Shown: positions 54,763 to 61,855 of the stretch, piece after piece | How the letters are laid out: each line of letters starts with the position of its first letter | Position numbering within the stretch: position 1 is the first letter of the stretch | Source of the DNA: an uncultured Lachnospiraceae bacterium | GTDB lineage: Bacteria > Bacillota > Clostridia > Lachnospirales > Lachnospiraceae | DNA length: 64,000 nt | Assembly (NCBI GenBank): GCA_900317505.1 | Contig: ONHB01000010.1 | Location: 1 to 64,000, forward strand | Direction: 5' to 3' | Notes under the pieces: generated by a model | Databases searched by the model: none | Seen by the model: only the letters and a program-made list of their open reading frames with translations | Told to the model about the DNA's origin: nothing | Program-made: the position numbers and the translations under genes

Positions 54763-54790
54763 ATTATACACCATATTTCTTCTTTGTAAA
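54763..54790 (-). promoter_or_regulatory. Promoter of the type III toxin-antitoxin locus
   Basis: Minus strand -35 TTTACA, 16-nt spacer, perfect -10 TATAAT. Transcription would start just before the antitoxin RNA. Confidence 0.75.
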
Positions 54791-54819
54791 CCTCAAATGT
54801 TAATAATTAAAATCGCTGC

Positions 54820-56391
54820 TTATTCTCCATAAATGGTCTGTTTCAAAAACTTCTTGTTTGCATCAAAATCCACCTGCAATACAGCCATGCTCCGGATTGT
54901 TGCATCTGAATAGGTGCCCTCCTGCGGTACACACTGCTGCACCATATCGTATCCCACAATCTTGTAACCGCCAAGTGCGATCTTGTAGCACTCACTCTGG
55001 GTCAGATTGGTCGTCAGATTGGGGAATAAGCCATTGATAACTCCGCTCGAATTGGTCACCATGGCACCCGGAAGCTTTTTAAATACCTCCGTCAGAACCT
55101 TCCGCTGTCTCTCGGTACGTCCAAAGTCTGTACCAATATAACGGTTACGCGAATATGCCAGAGCCTGCGGACCATTCAGATGAATGACACCGCTTGCGGA
55201 AGCATCCAGCCAGTCATAGTCCAGATTTCTGCCAAGCAGTTGGTTGTATTCCATCAGGTATCCATTGATCAGCTGCACCTCGTCATTGGTCACATCCAGA
55301 TCAATTCCGCCGACTGCATCAACCAGATTGGCAAATGCCTCAAAGTTGACCAGTGCATAACGATGCACCGGAATGTCAAAATTCTGCTCGATCGTCTGCA
55401 TCAGAAGCTCTGCTCCACCATAAGCATATGCCGCATTCAGACGGTTTCCGTCATGTCCCGGAATATCCACATACATATCACGTAAAAAAGAAGTCATCGT
55501 AATCGTCTTGGTCTTATCACTGATCGATACCAATATCATCGCATCCGATCTTCCGTCGTCGCCATTCAGACGTGAGTCATTACCGATCAAAAGCACGTTG
55601 ACAACGCCATCTTCCTTGTAGGATTCCTTGGCAACACTGTCTACTTTCACATAATTCATTTTCTTATAGACGTTGCCTACAAATATATAAAGTCCTCCAA
55701 AGATCAGGATAAAAAGAAGCGCAACTACAGTCAGCAGTGCCTTTGCGGATCCGCTCTTCTTTTTCTTCTTATCATTTTTCTTGGACTTTCGGTTCTTTTT
55801 TCCAGCCATCTTTTTCTCTACCTTTTTTTTGCGTTCTTTTGATTTACGGTCATCTTCCCACTCATCATCCATCTGGCGTCTGTCTGATCTGTATTCTTCC
55901 TCACTGCGGTGTCCGGTTGCTCTGCGGCCGTCCTCGGCACGACGTCTGTCCGATCTGTATTCTTCCTCGCTACGGTGTCCGGTTGCTCTGCGGTCGTCCT
56001 CTGCACGACGTCTGTCTGTCCTGTATTCTTCCTCACTGCGGCGTCCGGTTGCTCTGCGGCCGTCCTCTGTACGACGTCTGTCCGATCTGTATTCGTCTCT
56101 CGCATGTTGTCCAGATGATCTGTGCATCTCTCCGGCACGCTGTCCGCCTGCTCTGTGCTCTTTTTCACCTGACATATCCTGATAACCGATGATGTCAAAA
56201 TCCTCTCCTCGGTCCACGGAATGAGAAATCTCAGCATGGGAATTTCGACGCACAGTCTGATTTACCGTTGTTTTATTTCCGGTTGTCTTACCGGGTTCGG
56301 AAAGAGAATAATCCAGAGTCAGCTCCCGGTCTATAAAATCCTCCAACCCTTTTTGAATATCCTCATTTTCAAATCTTTTTTCATCTGCCAT
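54820..56391 (-). CDS. LytR-CpsA-Psr (LCP) family protein
   Basis: 523 residues. A long charged N-terminal region contains 22-residue tandem repeats (YRSDRRRAEDGRRATGHRS-type, about 98-175) and then a Lys-rich block (KKKVEKKMAGKKNRKSKKND). Next comes one membrane helix (about 210-232), then the extracellular LCP domain: VLLIGNDSR near 266, SDAMILVSI near 283, TSFLRDMYVDIPGHDGNRLN near 301, NFEAFANLVDAVGGIDLDV near 348 and AYSRNRYIGTDFGRTERQRK near 408, with the Arg cluster that binds pyrophosphate-lipid. LCP enzymes attach wall polymers to peptidoglycan. The repetitive cytoplasmic tail is unusually long. Confidence 0.93.
   Translation of the reverse strand: MADEKRFENEDIQKGLEDFIDRELTLDYSLSEPGKTTGNKTTVNQTVRRNSHAEISHSVDRGEDFDIIGYQDMSGEKEHRAGGQRAGEMHRSSGQHARDEYRSDRRRTEDGRRATGRRSEEEYRTDRRRAEDDRRATGHRSEEEYRSDRRRAEDGRRATGHRSEEEYRSDRRQMDDEWEDDRKSKERKKKVEKKMAGKKNRKSKKNDKKKKKSGSAKALLTVVALLFILIFGGLYIFVGNVYKKMNYVKVDSVAKESYKEDGVVNVLLIGNDSRLNGDDGRSDAMILVSISDKTKTITMTSFLRDMYVDIPGHDGNRLNAAYAYGGAELLMQTIEQNFDIPVHRYALVNFEAFANLVDAVGGIDLDVTNDEVQLINGYLMEYNQLLGRNLDYDWLDASASGVIHLNGPQALAYSRNRYIGTDFGRTERQRKVLTEVFKKLPGAMVTNSSGVINGLFPNLTTNLTQSECYKIALGGYKIVGYDMVQQCVPQEGTYSDATIRSMAVLQVDFDANKKFLKQTIYGE
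55870..56100. repeat. 66-bp in-frame tandem repeats in the LCP gene
   Basis: Three and a half copies of a 66-bp unit (recognisable by CGGTGTCCGGTTGCTCTGCG) encode the Arg/Glu/Asp-rich 22-residue repeats. Units differ by a few bases. Copy number is likely to vary between strains. Confidence 0.8.
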
Positions 56392-56431
56392 ATTTTTCTT
56401 CCTATCACATTAACCTTTCAATCTGTGAAAT

Positions 56432-56458
56432 AAAAAAGGCTGCCTTTTATGACAGCCC
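56432..56458 (-). terminator. Terminator after the Bax-inhibitor-like gene
   Basis: GGCTGTC..GGCAGCC stem followed by TTTTTTATT on the minus strand, about 10 bp past the stop of the 56469-57440 gene. Confidence 0.75.
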
Positions 56459-56468
56459 CTCTTATATT

Positions 56469-57440
56469 TTATTTTCGTTTGCCGAATAACTGCAACAGCT
56501 TTAAAAACAGATTGATGAAATCCAGATATAATTCCAGTGCACAATACAGTGCTATAGACATTGCATTGTCGCTGTCTGTAGTCAAGGCCAGCCGCTTTGT
56601 CTTGTTGGCATCATATGCTGTCAAACCAACAAAAACAAGAACACCGACAACACTGACTGCAAAATCAAACATACCGCTTCTGATAAACACCAGATTTACA
56701 ACTCCGGCAATGATAATTCCGACAAGTCCCATCATACAGATGCTTCCAAGGCTTGACAGGTCTTTGCCGGTGACCATACCGTAAATTGCCATAACTGCAA
56801 ACATTCCGGCACACATAAAGAATACGGACGCCAGCGATTCGCCGGTATATATTACAAAGAATATTGAAAACAGCATACCTGTCATATAGGAATATACCGC
56901 AAACAATACACCTGCTAGAATCGGTTTGTTTTTGGTAATCGCACTATTGGCTCCACATACGATTGCTATCTCTGCTACCACAAAGGCCCAATAGCCGTTA
57001 CTCAATACAATCCTCATGGCAAAAGCCGGAGAAGTGGTAAGTGCTGCACCTGCTGTAATAAACAAGGCAACCATCATAAACAGGTAAGATTTGGCAACTA
57101 CTTCATTGGAAATGATGTTTGCAAAATTCTTAAGGCCGGACATCTGTACGGGATTGCCGCTTTCATATCCGCCACCCATATCATAACCATTCTGTGCATA
57201 TCCGTTGGCGCCATATCCGCCTGTTGCATATGGATTGGGATCATAATTGTACTCACCTGCCGACTGTGCGTTGGGATTGTAATTATATCCACTCGTTGTC
57301 TGTGTATTTGAATTGTAATTGTATCCGCCTGCCGTATTATAATTTGGCTCGTAACCATACTGGCTGTTCTGACCATAGCCATTGTTACTATAGGCATTGC
57401 TCTGAGAAACACCCTGTTCTTCAGGTCTGTAAGTATCCAT
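56469..57440 (-). CDS. Bax inhibitor-1 (BI-1/YccA)-like membrane protein with Tyr/Asn/Gly-rich tail
   Basis: 323 residues. The first ~100 are low complexity (GYNYNPNAQSAGEYNYDPNP and similar). After that come about seven membrane helices ending in the BI-1 family signature ALYCALELYLDFINLFLKLL, then QLFGKRK. Members are membrane channels or leak proteins related to YccA/YetJ, with a pH-sensitive Ca2+ leak in YetJ (known for that protein). The function here is not established. AAGGGGG lies before the ATG. Confidence 0.87.
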   Translation of the reverse strand: MDTYRPEEQGVSQSNAYSNNGYGQNSQYGYEPNYNTAGGYNYNSNTQTTSGYNYNPNAQSAGEYNYDPNPYATGGYGANGYAQNGYDMGGGYESGNPVQMSGLKNFANIISNEVVAKSYLFMMVALFITAGAALTTSPAFAMRIVLSNGYWAFVVAEIAIVCGANSAITKNKPILAGVLFAVYSYMTGMLFSIFFVIYTGESLASVFFMCAGMFAVMAIYGMVTGKDLSSLGSICMMGLVGIIIAGVVNLVFIRSGMFDFAVSVVGVLVFVGLTAYDANKTKRLALTTDSDNAMSIALYCALELYLDFINLFLKLLQLFGKRK

Positions 57441-57500
57441 TATTTAATACCCCCTTTTCTATCGTTAAACGTATCATACATCGTTTCTTTTTTCAATAAA

Positions 57501-57540
57501 TTTTATCTTTATTTAACCCTTTTTTATCTTTATTTAACCC
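57501..57540. repeat. 21-bp tandem duplication at the end of the aldo/keto reductase gene
   Basis: TTTTATCTTTATTTAACCC occurs at 57501-57519 and 57522-57540. The second copy contains the stop codon of the reductase gene, so the repeat is a local slippage duplication of the gene's 3' end. Confidence 0.75.
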
Positions 57541-58733
57541 TTTTTTAAATTTCTCTTATTAACCATGATCTTTCTTGCAACTTCAATTCCCACCTTATAC
57601 GGAGCCGGACGCAGTACCTTGTCAGCCTCCTGCAGCTTTTCCCGGATGGCAATGTGCTGCGGGCAGTGTTTTTCACATTTGCCACACTTTATACACTGGG
57701 AAGCCATGCAGGAATCCTTGCGAAGTCCCATATTTCTGGCAAATTCCATTCTCGTCGTGCTCTTCTTTTCAATAGAAGATAAATTATAATAATGAAAGAT
57801 TCCCGGAATATCAACACCCTTTGGACAGGGCATGCAGTAACGGCACCCTGTGCAGCCGACCTTTTCCTTTTTGCGGATGGCTTTCTTGATCTCTTCTATC
57901 GTCTCAAAATCAGCCTCTGTAAACTGGTCAACTGTCATATCCGATGCGATCCGGATATTTTCTGCCACCATTTCAGATGAATTCATCCCGGAAAGCACGC
58001 AGGTAACTCCCGGCTGATTCCAAAGCCATCTGAGGCCCCATTCTGCTGCCGTATAACCACGCTCACTTTTCTCGATCGCTTCATGCGCCTCCTTGGGAAG
58101 CATATTGACAAGCTTTCCGCCACGGAGCGGCTCCATGATGATAACCGGAATTCCTTTTTCATGTGCGACCTCCAGTCCGCGCCTGCCGGCCTGACTGTGT
58201 TCGTCCAGATAATTGTACTGGATCTGGCAGAAATCCCAGTTGTAAGCATTGAGGATCTTTAAAAACATATCTGGGTCCCCATGATAAGAAAAACCGATAT
58301 TGCGGATGCTTCCGTCTGCCAGATGTCCTGCGATCCAGTCCTCAATACCGATATGTTTCAGATTTTCCCACTCATGAATATCGGTAAACATATGCATCAG
58401 GTAATAATCTATATAATCCGTCTGGAGTCTTTTTAATTCCTCTTTAAATGTTTTTTCCACGGCATCGATGGAGCGCAGCATATACTGTGGCAGCTTTGTC
58501 GCAATATGGATCTGCTCACGTACACCGTTCTTTTTGAAAATTTTGCCCATCAGCTCTTCACTGCCCGTATAAATATATGCGGTATCAAAATAATTTACGC
58601 CGGCATGCACTGCCTGCATCACTTCTTTTTCCGCCTTGTCAAAATCAATCGCGTTTCCCTTTCTGGTAAAGCGCATGCATCCAAAACCAAGCTGTGAAAT
58701 TTCGTTTCCTTTTCGGTCTTTTCTATATAACAT
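57534..58733 (-). CDS. Aldo/keto reductase with C-terminal 4Fe-4S ferredoxin-like domain
   Basis: 399 residues. The N-terminal TIM barrel has QLGFGCMRF near 14, NYFDTAYIYTGSEELMGKIF near 48 with the catalytic Asp and Tyr, ATKLPQ (Lys) near 78 and YYLMHMF (His position) near 110. The C-terminal ~100 residues carry two cysteine sets, CTGCRYCMPCPKGVDIP near 300 and CIKCGKCEKHCPQHI near 345, expected to hold 4Fe-4S clusters. Such fusions are common in anaerobes, and electrons may come from ferredoxin (inference). Substrate unknown. Confidence 0.9.
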   Translation of the reverse strand: MLYRKDRKGNEISQLGFGCMRFTRKGNAIDFDKAEKEVMQAVHAGVNYFDTAYIYTGSEELMGKIFKKNGVREQIHIATKLPQYMLRSIDAVEKTFKEELKRLQTDYIDYYLMHMFTDIHEWENLKHIGIEDWIAGHLADGSIRNIGFSYHGDPDMFLKILNAYNWDFCQIQYNYLDEHSQAGRRGLEVAHEKGIPVIIMEPLRGGKLVNMLPKEAHEAIEKSERGYTAAEWGLRWLWNQPGVTCVLSGMNSSEMVAENIRIASDMTVDQFTEADFETIEEIKKAIRKKEKVGCTGCRYCMPCPKGVDIPGIFHYYNLSSIEKKSTTRMEFARNMGLRKDSCMASQCIKCGKCEKHCPQHIAIREKLQEADKVLRPAPYKVGIEVARKIMVNKRNLKKG

Positions 58734-58838
58734 ATATCTCTGCTCCCATTTTCAAATCTAACCGCATGTGTTGAGTCAGTTTATCATAATTTATTTTTGT
58801 ATACAATTACCGGAGCGGATGTTTCATCAGAAATACAC

Positions 58839-58887
58839 AAAAAAATAGTGGAAACCGTATCATGCGAAACGATCTCCACTATTTTTT
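58839..58887. terminator. Bidirectional terminator-like hairpin
   Basis: AAAAAATAGTGGA / TCCACTATTTTTT, a 13-bp stem with A/T tracts on both sides. It ends the 22-residue ORF unit on the minus strand, about 20 bp after its stop. Confidence 0.8.
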
Positions 58888-58907
58888 GTGTTCCTTATTT
58901 AGTTTTC

Positions 58908-58976
58908 TCATTTTGCTTCACGATGTGCAAACTCACCATAATATGCACTTAAGAACTCTGAAATAGCTTTAATCAT
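58908..58976 (-). CDS. 22-residue small ORF with its own promoter and terminator
   Basis: Reads MIKAISEFLSAYYGEFAHRE, then AK and TGA. A very strong ribosome site (AAAGGAGG) lies 9 nt before the ATG. A promoter at 59044-59072 and the hairpin at 58839-58887 make a complete transcription unit. The peptide could form one amphipathic helix with an aromatic centre (AYYGEF). It has no signal sequence and no similarity that I recognise. It could be a small regulatory or membrane-surface peptide, or the leader of an unseen element. The completeness of the signals is the main evidence. Confidence 0.6.
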   Translation of the reverse strand: MIKAISEFLSAYYGEFAHREAK

Positions 58977-59043
58977 ATGAGTGCGCCTCCTTTCCTTAAT
59001 TTGTATCTCTTTTTTATTTCTCTTGTTTTCCTTTGTTGAGTTT

Positions 59044-59072
59044 ATAGTAGCATATGGTTCTATATTAGTAAA
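59044..59072 (-). promoter_or_regulatory. Promoter of the 22-residue ORF
   Basis: Minus strand -35 TTTACT, 17-nt spacer, -10 TACTAT; the leader is about 65 nt. Confidence 0.5.
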
Positions 59073-59112
59073 ATACATATAATGGTTGCATATCTATACC
59101 TTTTAGGTATAT

Positions 59113-59234
59113 GCTAATACTAGGGTCAGACGGTCAAAACATGAGTAAGTAGCCATTTTTCTTAGAAAAATGCGCGGATTACGAATGTTTTGAGGATTGC
59201 GGAGTGCAAAGCACGTAGCAATCCGGGTATTAGC
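59113..59234. repeat. Nested inverted-repeat element (closed three-stem structure)
   Basis: The outer arms GCTAATAC (59113-59120) and GTATTAGC (59227-59234) are perfectly complementary and enclose two branches. Branch one: TCAAAACAT (59134-59142) pairs with ATGTTTTGA (59185-59193) and encloses CATTTTTC (59154-59161)/GAAAAATG (59165-59172). Branch two: GGATTGC (59194-59200) pairs with GCAATCC (59218-59224) and encloses GTGC/GCAC (59204-59214). The whole 122 bp folds into a multibranched form on either strand. It lies between the 22-residue ORF promoter and the LysR gene. I know no riboswitch with this layout. Confidence 0.65.
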
Positions 59235-59286
59235 CTCACACACATCAACATAAAATAAAGAATATATAGAAAGGAGCCTTTATCTC

Positions 59287-60171
59287 ATGGAACTACGACA
59301 CATTCACTATTTTCTGGTCCTCGCCGAAGAAAAAAGCTTCACCAAAGCCGCTGAAAAGCTGTTAATCGCCCAGCCGCCACTCAGCCGCCAGATCAAGGAT
59401 CTAGAAGAAGAGCTTGGTGTGCCTCTTTTTATCAGAAGTCCGAGAGGCGTCACCCTGACCGAAGCCGGGGGCAAATTCAGACAGTACGCGCTCCAGATCG
59501 AGCATCTGTCCCATCAGTCGATTGAAGTAGTAAAAGAAATGAATAAAGGGTTGCAGGGCACTTTGTATGTTGCCTCGGTAGAAGGCCGCGCCCCTCATCT
59601 GATTTCAGAATGGATTGCCGGTTTTCACAAGCTGTATCCCCATGTCGAATTTAATCTGTGGAACGGCAATTCAGATGATGTGTTGCAAAGGCTGCAAAAC
59701 GGACTGTGTGATCTGGCTGTCATCGTCGGTCCGTACAATGCGGAAAATCTGGATGCACAGCCGGTATTTGACGAGCCATGGGTTGCCATGCTTCCTGCCA
59801 ATCACCCTCTTGCCAAGGAGCCAGGCGATTCGATTCCCCTAAAAAAACTGGCTCCCTATGAGCTGATCATCCCGTCCAGACATTCCAGACTGCAGGAGAT
59901 CACAGACTGGTTTTCCACCCAGAATGTCAAACCAAAGATCATCTGCCGCATGGCTCACGTCCTCAATGCCTATGAGCTGACCGAGCAGAATGTAGGGATC
60001 GCCATCTACCCTGCTGCCGCATCCATCTATGCCAACAGCGAAAAGGTCGTTGCCAAAAAGCTGATCGAGCCTTCGGTAACTGCCAGCTACTATCTGGTAC
60101 AAAGAAAAGAAAAAAAACTCTCCCTTGTTGCGGAAGAGTTTTGGAAATATGCTACTCAGATTCACAAATAG
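59287..60171 (+). CDS. LysR-family transcriptional regulator
   Basis: 294 residues, the usual length. N-terminal helix-turn-helix MELRHIHYFLVLAEEKSFTK, AAEKLLIAQPPLSRQIKDLE and RSPRGVTLTEAG (about 1-65). The effector domain spans about 90-290 (GTLYVASVEGRAPHLISEWI). AAGGAG precedes the ATG. The target genes are unknown; no divergent metabolic gene is adjacent, only the 22-residue ORF unit. Its 3' end overlaps the convergent ptsI gene by 20 bp. Confidence 0.93.
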   Translation: MELRHIHYFLVLAEEKSFTKAAEKLLIAQPPLSRQIKDLEEELGVPLFIRSPRGVTLTEAGGKFRQYALQIEHLSHQSIEVVKEMNKGLQGTLYVASVEGRAPHLISEWIAGFHKLYPHVEFNLWNGNSDDVLQRLQNGLCDLAVIVGPYNAENLDAQPVFDEPWVAMLPANHPLAKEPGDSIPLKKLAPYELIIPSRHSRLQEITDWFSTQNVKPKIICRMAHVLNAYELTEQNVGIAIYPAAASIYANSEKVVAKKLIEPSVTASYYLVQRKEKKLSLVAEEFWKYATQIHK

Positions 60172-61765
60172 CCTTGCGGACCGCTAAGATGGAAGCCGGT
60201 GCTACCGACAGTTCATCAATGTCCATTTTTATAAAAGTTTCGGTCAGACTGGTATCTGCACCAAGCTCACCACAGATGCCGACAAAGATGCCCTCCCTGT
60301 GTGCATTTTCAATTACCATACGGATCATGCGCAGGATGGCGGGATGGTGCGGATCAAAAAAGCTGTCCAGCTTGTCATTCTGACGATCTAGCGCCAGCGT
60401 ATACTGTAAAAGATCATTGGTCCCGATACTGAAAAAATCAACCATCGCTGCCAGCTTGTCCGATATCAGGGCAGCAGCCGGCGTTTCGATCATAATTCCT
60501 TCTTTGACCCTGCCAAGCTCCACATTTTCACGCTGCAGCTCTTCTCTGACCGACCACGAAATCTCTTTGATCTGCAGCACCTCTTTTTCAGAAGTGATCA
60601 TCGGATACATGATAGAAAGATTTCCGTAGGCACTGGCGCGGTATAGGGCTCTCAACTGTGTTTTAAAAATATCCGGCCTCGTCAGGCATATCCGGATAGC
60701 CCGGCAGCCTAATGCAGGATTTTCTTCTTTATCTAAACCGAAATAATCCACCTTTTTATCTGCACCGATATCCATGGTACGGATGATGACCGGTTTTCCA
60801 TTCATAGACTGTAAAATTTCTTTATAAATAAGAAACTGCTCCTCCTCGGTCGGAAAGTCGTTCCGCTCCAGATAAAGAAATTCCGAACGGAACAATCCTA
60901 TGCCTTCGGCTCCGTTTTCCAAAACAGCCTTGATATCCTCCGGTCTGCCAATATTGGCATAAAGGCCGATGTGCTTTCCGGAGCCCGTAATACTCTCTTT
61001 TTCCTTCCAGTCCAGCAGCTGATGCTTTTGACTGTCATATTCATCCTTTTGCTTTTGATAATATGCTAATGTCTCTTCATCGGGATCCAGAATCAGGCTT
61101 CCCTGAAATCCATCAACCACACATGGTTTTCCGTCGTATTGCGGCAAAATCCGTATTCCCGAAAGCGCCGGTATTCCCATTATTTTTGCTAAAATCGCCA
61201 TATGCGAATACACGGAGCCGGACTGTGTAACCAGAGCCTGTATCTTTTCTGCGTCAATCCGGACAGTCTGTGACGGCGACAGATCATCAGAAGCCAGTAT
61301 AACTGGTTCTCCGGTGTGGATATCGGCCAAATTGCGACCACACAAAATCCGGATCAGGCGGTCTGACACATCCTTGACATCTGCACTCCGCGCACAGAGG
61401 TAATCATTGTTCATGGCAGAAAACTTTCTTACAAAAGCATCCCTTGTCTCCATAACGGCATATTCTGCATTGACATGCTCTTCATTGATCAATGCAAGCA
61501 CCCTGTTCTGATATTCCATATCCTCCAGCAGTAAAATATGCATTTGGAAAATCTCGGCCTGTTTTGCTCCAACCTTTTCCTTTGCCTCTTCATAGAGCTG
61601 TTCAAGCTCCGTGACTGCCACTTTTTTTGCAGCCTCATATCTGGACACTTCACGCTCTGTATCCTCAACATGAGTCTTAGCCACAGAAGAATCCTCTGTG
61701 GCTAAGTATTTTATTTTTCCGATTGCAATTCCTTCACAGATACTTTTTCCAAAAATCTTTTCCAT
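60152..61765 (-). CDS. ptsI: PTS enzyme I (phosphoenolpyruvate-protein phosphotransferase)
   Basis: 537 residues, slightly shorter than the usual 570. It takes phosphate from PEP and passes it to HPr for all PTS sugars. The active His is in SGSVYSHMAILAKIMGIPAL near 192. The PEP-binding domain has GIGLFRSEFLYLERNDFPTE near 290, RTMDIGADKK near 330, NPALGCRAIRI near 350 and SIGTNDLLQYTLALDRQNDK near 450. The catalytic Cys is in VGICGELGADTSL near 501. No ptsH is nearby. AGGAG lies 6 nt before the ATG, and a -10-like TATAAT lies about 60 bp upstream. Confidence 0.94.
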   Translation of the reverse strand: MEKIFGKSICEGIAIGKIKYLATEDSSVAKTHVEDTEREVSRYEAAKKVAVTELEQLYEEAKEKVGAKQAEIFQMHILLLEDMEYQNRVLALINEEHVNAEYAVMETRDAFVRKFSAMNNDYLCARSADVKDVSDRLIRILCGRNLADIHTGEPVILASDDLSPSQTVRIDAEKIQALVTQSGSVYSHMAILAKIMGIPALSGIRILPQYDGKPCVVDGFQGSLILDPDEETLAYYQKQKDEYDSQKHQLLDWKEKESITGSGKHIGLYANIGRPEDIKAVLENGAEGIGLFRSEFLYLERNDFPTEEEQFLIYKEILQSMNGKPVIIRTMDIGADKKVDYFGLDKEENPALGCRAIRICLTRPDIFKTQLRALYRASAYGNLSIMYPMITSEKEVLQIKEISWSVREELQRENVELGRVKEGIMIETPAAALISDKLAAMVDFFSIGTNDLLQYTLALDRQNDKLDSFFDPHHPAILRMIRMVIENAHREGIFVGICGELGADTSLTETFIKMDIDELSVAPASILAVRKAICESE

Positions 61766-61855
61766 GGCAGGCTCCTGTATTGAAAATCAGACTACAATAT
61801 CTGCTTTTATTATACTTTAATTTTTACATTTCAACTACTGCTTATTGTCTGTATT

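Noticed and set aside
55870-56100. CRISPR array in the LCP gene
   Set aside because: The repeats are 66 bp, contiguous and keep the reading frame.
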